A DNA stretch of 64,000 bases from Mesotaenium endlicherianum (taxonomy: Eukaryota; Streptophyta; Zygnematophyceae; Zygnematales; Mesotaeniaceae): assembly GCA_009602735.1 (NCBI GenBank), contig WELA01008947.1:181271-245270 (forward strand), given 5' to 3'. Within the stretch, counting starts at the first letter, position 1. Each line of letters begins with the position of its first letter. The notes below the pieces were generated by a model, which was not told the DNA's origin, did not search any database, and saw nothing but the letters and a program-made list of their open reading frames with translations. Of this stretch, positions 39,683 through 52,993 are shown in pieces. A program made the translations under genes and the position numbers.

Positions 39683-42600
39683 ATGGGTCCTGCTGAACTG
39701 GATTCACTATGCATGCCTGACAACCAGATAAAGGAGACCATCAGCAATATAGACATCCAGAGAGTGCACACTCTGGATGCTCTTGTTCCACCTGATGTCC
39801 AACATTTCTTTGCTAAGTCAGGAGAACAATGCGAAAGTCAGGAAAAGACAGTCCCCCCTATCCTACTGCATTGCATGATTGCAGGTAGGAAGGTGAGGGC
39901 ATTTGTTGACGGAGGGGCGTCACATACTTTTATCCACAAGGACTTAGTTAAGCGGCTAAGGCTGCCTACTGTCACCCAAGGAAATAGAAAAATATTCGTT
40001 GGAGATGCCTCAAGTATCCCGGGAGGAATTATAACCAAGCCTATTGAGGTCCAGTTAGGTTCTGGCATTGCAGTTCTAACTGAAACGCTTACATTTGAGG
40101 TACTCAACACTGGCTTTTATGATCTCGTGCTAGGCAGGTCCTGTCTTAATAGATATCAAGCTGAAGTGTGTTGGAGCAGAGGTACAGTTAAAGTGAGAGG
40201 AGCGAGTGATGGGCAGACTGACTTGGCACCCACCAGTGCTCTTCCTCTTGTCCTGTGTGGATGGCAAATGAAGGAAAAGAAGAGGCTTCCAGAAGGATGC
40301 AAGTTGCTGAATGCAATGCAGTTCGTCAAAAGCTGGAACAAGAAGGAAGACAGAATGTTCTGTCTGCTGCTAAGAGAGGTACCTCCTCAACCGGAAGAAG
40401 TGGTTGAGAAAAAGGTAAGCCCTCCGGAGCAACCTACTGCTGCAAAAATTGTTGCTCAGTACACGGATGTATTTAATATGCCTCCAGGACTACCCCATAA
40501 GAGGGAAGTAGATCATACGATTGATCTATTACCTGGGAGTCAGCCACCTTGGCAACGCACGTATGGCTTGTCTTATGTGGACAGCGAGGAGTTGAAAACA
40601 CAGATTGCAGAGCTTGAGAAAAATGGTTATATTTCTCCCAGTAAATCACCTTACGGCGCACCCATCCTATTTGTTAAGAAAAAGGATGGCAATATGTGGA
40701 TGTGTGTGGATTACAGAGCCCTGAATAGAATTACAGTAAAGAACAAGTATGCTCTATCCAGGATTGAGGACTTGCTTGATACCCTGTCTGGTGCTAAGGT
40801 GTTCAGTAAGATAGATCTCAAGAGTGGTTATCATCAAATCAGAATTGCTGAGGAGGATGAACACAAGACTGCCTTCCGTACACGTTATGGTCACTATGAG
40901 TTCAACGTGATGCCATTTGGACTGACTAATGCTCCTGCCACCTTCCTGGGTGCTATGAATGACATTTTCAGACCTTATTTGGATAAGTTTGTGCGAGTTT
41001 TCCAGGATGATATTTTAATTTTCTCTAAAGATAAAGCTCAGCACGCTGAACACGTAAAGACAGTCTTGGACACTTTAAGAACAAATCACTTATATGCTAA
41101 AGTGAGCAAGTGTGATTTCTTTAAAGACAGTATTGAATTCTTAGGCCACGTTGTCAGTAAAGAGGGCATCAGTGTGGATCCTAAGAAAGTCCAGACCATA
41201 AGGGACTGGCCAGTACCACAGTCTGTCTCTGAAGTTAGATCCTTCCTCGGGTTGGCTAACTACTATAGGAGATTTATTGAGAATTATTCCACAAAGGCCA
41301 GTAAACTGACTGACCTTACTAAGATACACATCGGGTATCTGTGGGGGGAGGAGCAGCAGGCTGCCTTCCGAACCCTTAAAGATGCCCTTTGTTCTGCCCC
41401 AGTGCTAGCCGTGTATGACCCCAGCAAACCGGTGCAGGTGGTTACTGATGCCTCTGACTTTGCCATGGGTGCTATTTTGTTGCAGCCTGCTGACAAAACC
41501 ACAAAGGATGGTAAGGTACGGCAGGAGTGGCATCCTGTGTTGTATGAGTCTATGAAATTTAATCCAGCGGAGATTAATTACTCAGTGCATGATAAAGAGC
41601 TGCTAGCTATCATTCATGTACTCAAACAGTGGAGAGCATACTTACATGGTAAAGCTTTTAAGGTGATTACAGATCATCTAGCTCTGACCCACTTTCAGAA
41701 GAAGTCCAAGCTGTCCAGGAGGGAGAACCGCTGGAGCCAGATGCTGGAGCAGTTCCAAGTCCAGATCGACTACAAACCAGGGAAGTTGAATCCTGCTGAT
41801 GCACTCTCTAGAAGACCTGACTTGCAAGAAAGGAACTTTAGTCAGCATGCTGTAGATAAAGTCCTGTGTGCACTCACTTCACTAAAGGTGAAAAAGTCCT
41901 TCCTTGAACAACTTAGGAAAGCCTACCTTTCTGACCCAACATTTGAGCCCAGCCCCACTACTGGTGTGTGTCGTGCTACTGCACTCGAGTATAAGCTTAA
42001 GGGAGGGGTCTGGGTGATTGAAACCACTTCAGGCAGGCTGAAGCTGGTCATTCCTAATCACTTGGAAATAAGGTCTCTCTTATTGAGTCAAGCGCATGAC
42101 AGTCTCCTAGGTGGACATTTGGGGCAGGCCAAAACTGTTGGCAAACTGGCAAAACATTATCATTGGGAGGGGTTACCCCGGGAGGTCTTGAAATATGTCA
42201 AGTCCTGTGACCAGTGTCAGAGAAATAAGTCTCGGCACACACCACCCGGAGGTCTCTTGCAACCGCTACCCATCCCAGCTGGACGCTGGGAAACTATATC
42301 CATGGACTGGGTGGTCTCACTACCAAGAACTGCCAAGGGGCATGATTCAATACTGGTAGTCGTGGATAAACTGACAAAAATGGTCATTTTTATCCCCACA
42401 ACTGTCAAAGTGACTGCACTCGAAACAGCGAGACAGTTTTACAACCATGTAGTATGCCAACATGGGCTCCCTTCTCATATCATCTCAGACAGAGACTCAG
42501 AATTCACCTCTAAGTTCTGGAGAGCTTTAATGGGGTTAATGGGAGTCAAACAGCTGCTCAGCACAGCAAACCACCCTCAGATTGATGGGCAGACTGAACA

Positions 42601-43399
42601 AACTAACCGAATTCTGCAAGAGGTGCTGAGAGCATATATTAACCAAAAACAAGATAATTGGGACGACCTGTTGCCTCAAATTAAGTTTGCGGTCAACAGT
42701 GCGGTGCAAACGTCAACGGGCAAGACTCCTTTTGAACTCAGCCTGGGTAGAGTTCCTAAGTCTCCTTTAGATGTACTGGGGGAGTCTTTAACTGGCCCTG
42801 AAGGGATTGACAACCCGGTCTCCCTCCAGTTAACTCAGGAGTTTGCTGACACCCTGTCAGAAGTCCAACGAAACTTGCACACGGCCCAAGAAAACCAACA
42901 AAAATACGCTAATCAACACCGTCGGGACCTGACATTTTCCAAGGGGGATTTAGTCAAACTGCATTCTCAGCACCTTAACCTCCCTGGTGTGGTCAAGAAA
43001 AAGCTTGGCCCTGTCTGGGTCGGTCCATATTCGGTAGTGCGTCGTGTCGGTCAGAATGCTTACAAACTGAACATGTCAGCTGACTACAAGGGTCACCCGG
43101 TCTTTAATGTCTCCTTCCTGGAACCATACATCAAAGGTGATACACTGTTCACAGGTCGGTTACCTGTCGAACCGGGACCGGTCCCCGCTGTCCGGGACGG
43201 CAATCCTGAGGAATATGAGGTCGATGAGATTTTAGACGCTCGCTCGGTCCGTCGATCGTCTAAACATGTCATGAAGTACCTCATCCGATGGAAGGGTTAC
43301 GATGCCTCAGGGGACACTTGGGAATTTAAAGACCAGCTGACCAATGCCAAAGGGGCGTTGAAACGGTTCCACCTTCGGGCGGTTGGGGCACCGTCCTAA
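39683..43399 (+). mobile_element. Element B pol: PR-RT-RH-IN-chromodomain (fossil)
   Basis: A long frame of about 1238 codons. Protease [13 protein letters not shown]; reverse transcriptase with [25 protein letters not shown] and FQDDILIF at the catalytic aspartates; RNase H around [14 protein letters not shown]; integrase HHCC zinc region ([11 protein letters not shown] ... CDQCQRNKS) and DDE core; C-terminal chromodomain ([14 protein letters not shown] ... [16 protein letters not shown]). This is a chromovirus; it looks whole over this part. Confidence 0.9.
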
Positions 43400-43720
43400 C
43401 TGTCCCTTCAGTAGACATGGGAAGGTGACAAGAGGGCCTGTCTCCATATAAGTGGAGGGGAATGTGACAGTTAGTGACAGTTGTGAGGCAGCCCACCTTT
43501 AAAATTAAGTTGGAGGGAGTGGTATTCTCTGATCACCATTTTACACACTCAACCTCCGCTCACACTCACTTTCTCTCTAACTCAATTTTTCCTTATATTC
43601 AATCACACCAGGTATTCCACACTAGGAACTCTCCCGATCGCGTTCCTCGTCATCAAGGGCACTTAGTAGCGGCAAAAAAAAAAAAATATCATGACTTCAC
43701 TAACTGCATTGTGTTTATGA

Positions 43721-45404
43721 TTGAGCAGGATGACTCAAAAGTCGGAACTCAAGAGGAAGAGAAGGGCGGAAGAGGCACATGCGAAATACTTGCAATTCCG
43801 TGGAGACATCGAATCATCTTCCATCTCCGCTCGGGAATCACAACGACTCCAACAACAGCGGGAGGCACAGAAGAAGAAGCAGGAGGAGGAACAGGCCAGA
43901 CTGAGGCAGGAAGAAATGGACAGAAAAGCTGCAGAGGAGGCCAAGAAAGCAGAGGAGGTGAGGCAAGCTGAGGAGAGGCGGAAACAGCAGGCTGAAGAAG
44001 AGGAACAAAGGAGAATCAGCAGCTACCGCTATACAGTGCTGGGCAAGGGATTTGATGTATTGGAGGAGGCCTTCAAGTATGCTCAGAGAAGTCGCAGTGA
44101 GTCGCAGAAGGAAATCCTCCAGAGGGAAGGGGAGACATCCGAAAACTTTGACAAGTATATAGAAGTCAGCACGGGGCTCCTCCTCTACCACGATTACGCC
44201 AGGATGGTAGGATATACGGTCAGAGAGGCCAAGGCAATGGCCCAGGTGAACAAAGCAGGGGCTGTCTCAATTCCTTGTATCAGGGGGGAAGATAGGGTCA
44301 TCAAGATGATCCCCATGGACGCGGACAGCTTCAAGGACTCAACACCCCATAACAGGTTCAAGGCCATGTATAATGAGGTGGAGAGAAGGAGTTGGGAATT
44401 CTTGGCCAAGGAAACCAGTCAGCTGGACTTTGCAGGGCACTGGTACCCTTGTACTCTTAAAAGGACAGACCCTGCCTTCTTCCAAAAGCCCATCGATTGG
44501 CGGTGGATGACCATCAACATGAGGGACCAGCAGAATGACAGGGCGACGGATGAGGATTTCCTGACAGACCTAAAGGGGAACATAGTATTGCCCCCTCACA
44601 TTGCGGCTTGGGACNAGCTTGGGACCCAAGATTGGATGAAGTCAGAGAATGCATGAGCCAAGAGATGCAGGGGGACAGAAGCAGGGCCCGAGAGTCATTC
44701 TCAAAAGGGAAGCACGCTTATGCCAAATGGGCAAGTAAGCAGGGGGAAAAGGACCTGTATGCGGTCCGGACTTAGCAGCCCCCACCAGCACCCAAAAGGG
44801 GAAGGTCAGTAGGATATTCTTTTTCTCGGGAAGAGCTGGAGCAGCTGACAGAAGAGACCCCAGAAGTCTCAGGAACCCGGGGACGGAGAGGAGGAGGAGT
44901 CAGAGGAAGACGAGGAGGAAGGCGAGGAGGAGGACAATGCCCCGCCATCATCCTGGCACCTGCCACATCCATTGAAGGGAGAAGACGGGGTTGGCCCTGC
45001 AGCAACTCGCAGAAGAGGAGGATATCACTTGGCTGGGAACTGCCAGAGGACAGAGCCCATCTGCAGGCACGGAGACCCAGTCAGACAGGGCAGACAGGAG
45101 GGCTGCTTGGGAGATAGCCAGAGGACTGCCAGCATCTCCCTCGCAGAGAGGGCATGTACCCTTGGCTCATGTCATGCAACATCCTTCTGGGATGCCGGTA
45201 TACGTACACGTCAGTTTAAGGGCTGCCCAGGAGAAGGCTGCCTCCCTTCAATTTCAGACTGTGCAGGAGGAAACAGTCCAGTTACTACGTTCTCCGCCGG
45301 GTCCTTACACGAAACTTCCCTCTCTAACAGGCTTCAGAAGACCCCAAGACAGGAGGAGATCTGGCTCCCCTGAGTATAGGGCCTTAGGGACATCTCCCTC
45401 CTAA
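43721..45404 (+). mobile_element. Element B additional open-frame region downstream of pol
   Basis: Coding-like region between pol and the 3' LTR piece. It starts with a basic, Gln/Glu/Arg-rich segment that should form a long coiled coil (about residues 15-100), then a more globular part (YRYTVLGKGFDVLEEAFKYA; RRSWEFLAKETSQLDFAGHW; FFQKPIDWRWMTINMRDQ), then an acidic and Pro/Arg-rich tail. No family recognised; no signal peptide or membrane segment, so not an obvious envelope. It contains an assembly join and is probably not whole. Confidence 0.55.
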
Positions 45405-45489
45405 TGGCAGTAGGCTGGGGAGGGAAGGGACAGCACGCTGTTATTAGTGTTTGTGTTGTCGAGGCAACAACATGATAAGTTGGAGGGAT

Positions 45490-45703
45490 TGTAATGAATC
45501 AGTATATTGGTTGACATAATATTCGTTTAAATAATATAATTAAATAAGTTCAGCCTGCTGAACTCTAGTTAATATTCAGTCTGCTGGACTTTATATTTAA
45601 TATCAGTTTAATGACTTAGCCGAAAGCAGCAGGCTGAAGTCACCTTAAGTCAGCTTGCTGACACATTCTTTGACAGCCAGCTGACTTCCGTACTCGGTAG
45701 CAG
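45490..45703 (+). repeat. Element B right LTR piece (5' part)
   Basis: Begins TGTAATGAATCAGTATATTGG after the purine-rich AAGTTGGAGGGA and matches the first ~214 bases of the family LTR, up to ACTCGGTAGCAG. Element A sequence follows at once. Confidence 0.8.
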
Positions 45704-45770
45704 ACTTTCGTTCTCGGATGCCTGTGTTGGGGAAAAGCAGCCGGAAATTGATGTTTTCACCATTGGAAAA

Positions 45771-47376
45771 ATGGTCTCAGCCCAACAGAGAGCACAAGTA
45801 GAAAGGCTGCTAAAAAAGCATCGCAAGGTGTTTGCTTTTACCAAGGAGGAGATTGGTAGAACCACTGCCCGTGTGTGTGAGATCACACTAACTATTGATA
45901 ACCCAGTCAGACTTGGGCCGCATAAGCTCAGTCAGACCGAATGGGACTGTGTGGAGAAAATTTGCCAGGAGCTGCACAAGCTCGGCATGATTGAGAAATC
46001 AACCTCAGTACATGGAGCTCCCACGGTAGTAGTTGCCAAGAAGGACGAGGCTGGCAATTATACAGCCACTCGTATGTGTAGAGACTACAGACAACTAAAT
46101 CATCACACGGAGCCAGACAGCTATGTGATGCTTACACCAGAGCGGATCTTTGCGATTGCTACCATCGGGAAGGTGTTCATCATCATCGATCTACGCCAAG
46201 GCTTCAACCAGATCCCTGTGAAAACAGAAGATCAAGGTAAGACCGCTTTCTGGGCCCAAAGGGAACTTTGGCAATGGACGGTTATGCCGTTTGGGCTGAA
46301 AAATGCCCCAGCCATCTTTCAGAGGACTATCGACAAAGTGCTGGAGGGGCTGGATTTTGCAAAACCATACAATGATGACGTGGTAGTGTTCAACAAGTCC
46401 ATAGAAGAGCACCTCGAGCACTTGGAACAAGTGTTCCAGCGCCTGGAGAACTTCCAGATGACGCTGCACCCTGGAAAGTGCAGATTCTTTGAGGCACATG
46501 TGCCTTACTTAGGACATGAAATTGGAAATAGTGCTATGTCCCCTCAGGCTGTAAAGATAGAAGCCATTTACAAGATACCTGCACCGACAAATGTGTCTAA
46601 GCTGAAAGCTCTGTTAGGGCTAAGCAAATACTATCGTAAATTTATGAAGGACTATAGCAAAAATGCTAAACCCTTGGCAGAACTCCTGAAAAAGGACGTA
46701 CCTTTTGTGTGGACGGAAGTCCAGGAGAAGGCCATGAACGAGCTCAAGGAGCGGCTGGTAACGACCCCAGTTTTGCGAACGCCCGACTACTCCAAGCCGT
46801 TCAGTCTACACACTGATTGGAGTCGTGTGGGAATCGGCGCAGTAATCACTCAGGCCGCAAGTCCTAGAGAGGAGTACGTCATTGCCTATGCCTCGCGCTC
46901 CAACCCGAGCAGAGAGCAACTACTTGTCCTACGAAGGAGAGCTGCTGGCAGTGGTTTGGGCTGTCGCACATTTCAGAGAGTATCTATGGGGAAGACCCTT
47001 CACGCTGATCACATATCACTCGCCATTGCTCTGGATGATGAAGAATGGAGACCTCAGTGGTAAGTTGCCTCGCTGGGCTCTTAAGCTCCAGGAGTACCAA
47101 ATGACAGTGATACATCGGGCAGTTATACTCAACAACAACGCCGATGGACTCAGCAGGAACCCGGACCCATCCGCAGACGACAGAATGGGAGCTCGTGAAG
47201 ACGAAGATCCGAGCAGCCCAGCAGAATTGGCAGCCTGCCTGGTCGAAACGGCTAGAATGATAGCGTCAGGAGAAGCTGAGCCTCTACCCCTGTTCAGTCC
47301 AGAAATCTGGAAAGATCAAGCCACTATGCATTGGCTGAAGACGGGAGTCCACATGGAAGGATTATCGGTGAAATAA
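45771..47376 (+). pseudogene. Element A reverse transcriptase and RNase H region (fossil)
   Basis: Reverse transcriptase motifs RMCRDYRQLNHH, FIIIDLRQGFNQIPV, MPFGLKNAPAIFQ and YNDDVVVF, followed by the thumb/connection (LLGLSKYYRKFMKDYS) and RNase H region (SLHTDWSRVGIGAVI; YEGELLAVVWAVAHFREYL). Clearly a different lineage from B and C. Broken. Confidence 0.8.
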
Positions 47377-47385
47377 AAGGACCAG

Positions 47386-47661
47386 GTGAGCCATCGAGCT
47401 AAAAGGTTTTGCTGGAAACGCAATAACCTCTTCAAGATTGAAGAAACTGGTCAGAAGAAGTTGGTGCCAGAACCCACCAAAAGGCGAGCTCTGGTGCAGG
47501 AAATGCACGAGAATATTGGACACTATGGTGTCAAGAAGACATATACTATTCTGGAGTCGTCTTACTGGTGGAGGGGCATGAAGCAGCAGTGTGAGGATGT
47601 GATCAAGACCTGCAAAAGCTGCGATCGCGTCAAGGCTGGTTTTACGCAGCAACACCCACAC
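47386..47661 (+). pseudogene. Element A integrase, zinc-binding part (fossil)
   Basis: HHCC zinc region of a retroviral-type integrase: HENIGHYGVKKTYTIL ... CKSCDRVKAG. It ends at the insertion point of Element C; its last five bases, CACAC (47657-47661), are the duplicated target. Confidence 0.8.
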
Positions 47662-48163
47662 TGTAGTGATTTAAGTAATAATATAATAGTTTGCATATAT
47701 TTTAATGTTTTCAAATATATTTGGAGTAGTATTGTGTGGATTCAAGTGTGAATAGGTACTCTAGTGACTTGGTTCATGTCCTTTGAACCTTCCAAGGCAT
47801 TTTTGAAGTTAGAGGAAGGACCTAGAAGAATTCCTTGTGGCAAAACTCAAATGTGCCATTTTTAGGTCAAAAGGACATGTGTACATTATCCTAGAAAGAG
47901 GTGCAAATTTTGGGATGTGTTGGGTGCCAACACATCAACATACACCTTCCTCGAAATTACTTATGTAGCAAGTACATGAACAAGAGCTAGAACATAGAAA
48001 GACATTTGAGAACCACTCTTGTACTTGCCAAAATCCAGAAATATGTTAACTTTCAAGAAGCCATCTCTCTTTCAAGAAGCTACCACTTGCGTTAAAAGAT
48101 CCTTGTCTTGAATAGATAAAGTATTATATTTCACTAAGTACGTTATCTATCTATTTCACTACA
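47662..48163 (+). repeat. Element C left LTR
   Basis: 502 bp, starts TGTAGTGATTTAAGTAATAA and ends CTATTTCACTACA, i.e. TG...CA. AT-rich; repeated at 53763-54265. Confidence 0.95.
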
Positions 48164-48164
48164 G

Positions 48165-48176
48165 TGGTATCGAAGC
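48165..48176 (+). promoter_or_regulatory. Element C primer binding site
   Basis: TGGTATCGAAGC, one base after the LTR; initiator-Met tRNA type, as in Element B but with one base different. Confidence 0.8.
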
Positions 48177-48200
48177 TAGGCACTTTGGTAGCACAAGAAG

Positions 48201-49406
48201 ATGGCCGATCCTCAAGACCAACAGCAAGCTTTTGAAGGAAGCCCTTCCTCTCCAAGTGACCCTCCTCCAGCGCCGATGGGAGAGCCCACGCAAGAAAATC
48301 TGCAACAACAAGAAGCACCACAAGGAGGAGCACCGTCAAATCCCGTGGCAGCCGCTATAGCAAAGTTAACCCCACCACAAGGAGTTCCCGCAAATGAGTG
48401 GGCAGCCTTCCTAATGACCGTCCACAACCAAGTGGGCTTGGCCACCTATAAAGCAACCGTGCAAGCGTCAAGAGAAGCTATGGCTGCCATGGTTGCCCCT
48501 ATTGCGAGCAATGCTCAAAATCCAGCCCCGGCTCAAGCGCCTCCACAAGAGCCAACGAGAGCAAGGAAACTCATCAAGCCCGGCAAACCCGACACTTTCA
48601 ACCCCGGGAAAGGTGCCAACCTGAATTTATGGCTCTACCAAGTGGAGACGTACCTCGCGTTCCTTGAAGTACCCGAGGAGGACTACGTTCCCTTTGCCGT
48701 TACCTTACTTAGAGGAGCAGCAACATCATGGTGGCGTAACTATCAAGCGGCTATATATCAAGCTATGGCGCACCCCATGCTCGGCCAAGAGCCCCCACCA
48801 TCATATGCAAGATGGGCAGATTTTCGTGAGGCCCTCAAGAAGCAATTCATGCCCATCAATGCGGAGAAGATTGCCCGAGGAAAGCTCCACCATCTCAAGC
48901 AAACGACGTCCGTTCAAGAGTATACATCCAGATTTCACGCCCTCACTCTTGAGATCCCCAACATGTCTCTCGAGGAGAAGATTGACCGCTACATCTTTGG
49001 CCTCAAACCCAAGGTGGCAAAGGAAGTGGAGTTACGCGACTTGACGGACTTCTCAAAGATCATTGAAGTGGCCCAAAAGGTGGATACCTTGGATTTCAAG
49101 CACTCCGTGCCTTCATCTTCACGGGTACCGACGACGCGGGTGTACGCAGCCCCTTCCACATCCGAATCTGGACCCACACCCATGGAAATCGGAGTTATTA
49201 AAAGGGACCCCGCGGCTGCCCGGAAGAGTGGAAGACCCTCCAATGACACTTATGATGCAAGAAACCAGCAAGGAGTGAAAGCAAGACTCTCCCCGGCTGA
49301 AAAAGAAGCTCTCATGACGGCTGGACTATGCTTTTATTGCAAGGAAAAGGGCCATCGTGCACTTTCATGCCCCAAAAAGTTGTCAAAAAACGGACAGCGC
49401 CGGTAG
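48201..49406 (+). mobile_element. Element C gag (fossil)
   Basis: About 401 codons: Gln/Pro-rich N-terminus, capsid-like core (WLYQVETYLAFLEVPEEDY; AATSWWRNYQAAIYQ; YIFGLKPKVAKEVELRDL) and a CCHC knuckle [14 protein letters not shown] near the end. The gag and pol frames overlap in different registers at 49328-49406, an arrangement for which Ty3/gypsy elements commonly use programmed frameshifting. Confidence 0.85.
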
Positions 49407-52400
49407 GCCAGGAGCCTACCACCCCAAGACCCACTTCACGAGAAGGCAACACGCCAAGTGAGGTGGAGACCCCCGTTGAAGACGACGTTCCAGCCCCAAT
49501 GAGTTTGAGAGGTTACCTTGGAGGAGAGAAGGTCCACATCTTGGTGGATAGCGGAGCTCAAGGCAACTTCATTGCTGCAGATTTTGCCACCAAGCACGGT
49601 ATTACTATGCGAACTCTTGACCACGACGAGGAGATTATGATGCCCGATGGATTCTCCTATACTACCCCTTCCAAGAAGACGTACCCCTTGGCACTCTCTA
49701 TCAAGTCCTTCAAGGATAGAGTAGTGTTCTCCCCCATGCAATTGGGCAAGTACGACGTCATCCTAGGGACGCCTTGGTTGACCAAGCACAACCCCCAAGT
49801 TGATTGGAGGACCGGTACTATCAAGATCAAGAATGACATCACTTCAAGAATCTGTATTTTGCGCGCAATCCAGAATATCCAGACCCAAGACATCCAGAAG
49901 CCGGCACACGAGATACTATTGTCCGCCCTCCAACTCAAGAGACTTGTGAGGAAGGGACACGAGCTTCTTTTGGCCTTGATCACGCCAAAAGACATCAAGA
50001 AAGACATCGAGAGTCAAGAAGGCAGCCCCGTTCCCAAGGAGATACAAGAAGTCTTAGAGGACTACAAAGAAGTGTTCTCCCCGGAATTGCCCAAGGGCCT
50101 ACCCCCCAAAAGATTCGTAGACCACAAGATAGAGTTGGAGCCCGGAAGCAAGCCCATCTCTCGGCCTACGTTCAAAATGTCATACACGGAGCTAGACGAA
50201 GTCAAGAAGCAAATCAAGGAGCTACTGGAGCATGGCTTTATTCGACCTAGCAAGTCGCCACTTAGAGCCCCGCTGCTATTTGTCAAGAAGAAAGATGGTA
50301 CCTTGAGGATGTGTGTGGACTATCGCGCCCTCAACAAGATCACCATCAAGAATCGATACCCGCTGCCGCGCATGGATGAGCTCATGGACCGGCTGGTTGG
50401 AGCCAAGTACTTCACGAAGATTGACTTACGGAGCGGCTACCACCAGATTCGCATCGCAGAACCGGACATAGAGAAGACGGCATTCAGGACAAGATATGGA
50501 CATTTTGAGTTCATGGTCTTGCCATTTGGACTCACCAACGCGCCAGCAACTTTCATGACTATGATGAACACCATATTTCAGCCCATGTTGGACAGATTTG
50601 TGGTGGTATTCATCGATGACATCCTAGTCTATTGCAAGACCCTTGAAGAGCATGCGAGACACTTGAAAGAAGTCCTCGAAGTATTGAAGCAAAACAAGCT
50701 ATTTGCGAAGGAGTCAAAATGCGAGTTTGCCAAACAAGAAGTGGAGTTCCTAGGTCTCCACGTGACTGCTGATGGCATCAAGATAGACCCCAAGAAGACC
50801 ACGGTGGTGGAGGAATGGCCAACCCCCACGACCAAGAAAGAACTCCAGTCATTCTTGGGATTTGCCAATTGGTACAGAAAATTCATCCAAGGCTTCTCGC
50901 ACATAGCAGCCCCCCTGACAGATCTACTCAAGAAGGACAGGCTATATACATGGACCGAGAAAGAGGAAGAGGCATTTCAAGAGTTAAAGCCAAGATTGAC
51001 CACATCCCCGGTGCTCACACTCCCAAGTCCAAACCCAGATTGGCCCTTCCACGTCATCACCGATGCATCTTCCTATGCAATAGGAGCAATCCTGCTTCAA
51101 GACCAAGGCAAGGGACTGCAGCTCATTGCCTACGAGTCAAGAAAGCTAAATCCAACCGAGCAAAATTATACAACCACGGAGCGAGAGGCATTGGCGATTG
51201 TACATGCCTTGAAGGTTTGGCGCTGCTACGTTGAAGGACGCAAGGTACTCGTCACCACAGACCACGAGGCGTTAAAGCACCTCCAGACGCAGCCGTGTCT
51301 CTCAAGGAGACAAGCAAGATGGAGCGGATACTTGCAACAATACAACATCACGATTCAGTACCAGCCCGGCAAGACAAACCCGGCTGACCCCCTCTCAAGA
51401 CTGCAATTAAATGCAGTGATGGTATCCCTGAAGACAGATCTGGAAGCTCGATTTTCAGCCGCCTATGAAAGAGACCCTTACTACAAGAACGGAGAAGCAG
51501 CCTTGGACCCATGCAAGAAGCAAGAAGGCAATTATTGGGTGAGGCAAGATACGGGCCAGAGATGTGTTCCTAATGACTTAGACCTCCGGCTCTTGCTTCT
51601 ACGAGAAGCACACGACAACCCTCTTGGAGGACACTTTGGAATCCTAAGGACCACGGGCGTTCTAGCTAGGACTTATTGTTGGCCAGGCATGTCTAAGCAA
51701 GTCAAGGAGTACTGCAGGAGCTGTGACACATGCCAAAGAATCAAGCCATCATCGCAAAAGGCGGGAGGACTCCTCCAACCACTACCAATCCCCGAAAGAC
51801 AATGGACGGACATCTCAATGGACCTTATCGTGGACTTGCCCGTGACACCTCGAGGCCATAATGCAATACTCACGGTGGTGGACAGACTTACCAAGATGGC
51901 TCATTTTATTCCCACGACGACTAAGGCTACAGCACCACAACTTGCAAGACTCATCTTTGACAACATCTTCCGACTCCATGGACTACCATCAAGAATTGTG
52001 TCAGATAGAGATCCAAGATTCACAAGCCATTTCTGGAAAAATCTCTTCAAGAACTTGGGTACATCGCTGGATATGTCTACTGCCTACCACCCACAATCAG
52101 ATGGGCAAACCGAGCGTATGAATCGTACCCTAAAGACCTCTCTAAAGGCCTACGTGTCTACCCTCGAGCAAGACTGGGACATGTACTTGACCCCCCTCGA
52201 GTTTGCCTACAACAACACTACGCAGGCCTCTACCCAAGAGTCCCCATTCTTCCTCAACTATGGCTTCCATCCGACCACGCCACTGAGCTTCACGGCTGGC
52301 CATGATGAAGTACCTGCAGCCACAGATTTTATGGAGACATTAGAAGCAGCCCTTACAGCAGCGAAGAAAGCTCTACAACACGCGCAAGATGCTCAAGCAA

Positions 52401-52993
52401 GAGTGGCGAACAGATCCAGAAGAGAAATTACGTACAGAGTGGGTGACAACGTGTTACTATCATCCAAGAACATTTCCCTGAACAACAGGCCTGCCGGCAG
52501 CAAGTTCTCTCCCAAGTATTTGGGACCCTTCAAGATTATCCAGCAAGTCAACCCCGTTGCTTTCAAGCTAGAACTTCCCCAGACTATGCACATCGACCCC
52601 GTATTCCACGCTTCCCTCTTCAAGCCATATGTGCAACCCGACAACAAGTTCCCAGGACGTGTGACAACCCCACCAGCCCCAACAATAGTGGATGATCATT
52701 TGGAGTACGAAGTGGAAGACATAGTGGCTATGAGAAATTTCAGGAGACAGCAGCAATACTTGATCAAGTGGAAAGGATATCCAGATTCGGAGAATAGTTG
52801 GGTGGCGGCGCACTACCTTGACAAAGTTCAGAGAAAGTTGAAGCGCTTCCATGCCGCCAACCCCCATCTTGGACCAGCCCCAAGTCTCTCTACTAGAAGC
52901 CCGAAGACTTCAGGGAGGCAGCCTGCCACCATCAAGAAGCAGCAGAAGACCCCTTGGAGGCAGCCTGCAAGAACAAGAAAGAGGAAAAATTGA
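49328..52993 (+). mobile_element. Element C pol: PR-RT-RH-IN-chromodomain (fossil)
   Basis: A frame of about 1221 codons. Protease [13 protein letters not shown]; reverse transcriptase [25 protein letters not shown] and VFIDDILVY; RNase [16 protein letters not shown]; integrase [10 protein letters not shown] ... [10 protein letters not shown], with DDE core including [11 protein letters not shown] and [13 protein letters not shown]; chromodomain [14 protein letters not shown] ... [15 protein letters not shown]. Looks whole. Confidence 0.92.

Larger units (their letters stand above)
37850..45703 (+). mobile_element. Element B: chromovirus-type Ty3/gypsy element with an extra frame after pol
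   Basis: Bordered by two different pieces of one LTR family (full LTR known from the solo copy 57009-57727): the 3' part at 37850-38072 and the 5' part at 45490-45703. PBS TGGTATCGGAGC at 38074-38085 matches initiator-Met tRNA usage. Then gag, pol with chromodomain, a spacer, an additional frame and a polypurine-like stretch before 45490. The ends are partial; the pol frame looks largely whole. Inserted in Element A between its protease and reverse transcriptase regions. Confidence 0.75.

Noticed and set aside
43440-43720. Purine run followed by TGTGACAGTTAG, a possible LTR start right after Element B pol
   Set aside because: It resembles the usual chromovirus layout, but no matching LTR copy was found at the left end or elsewhere in the window, whereas the LTR family at 37850 and 45490 is confirmed by the solo LTR.
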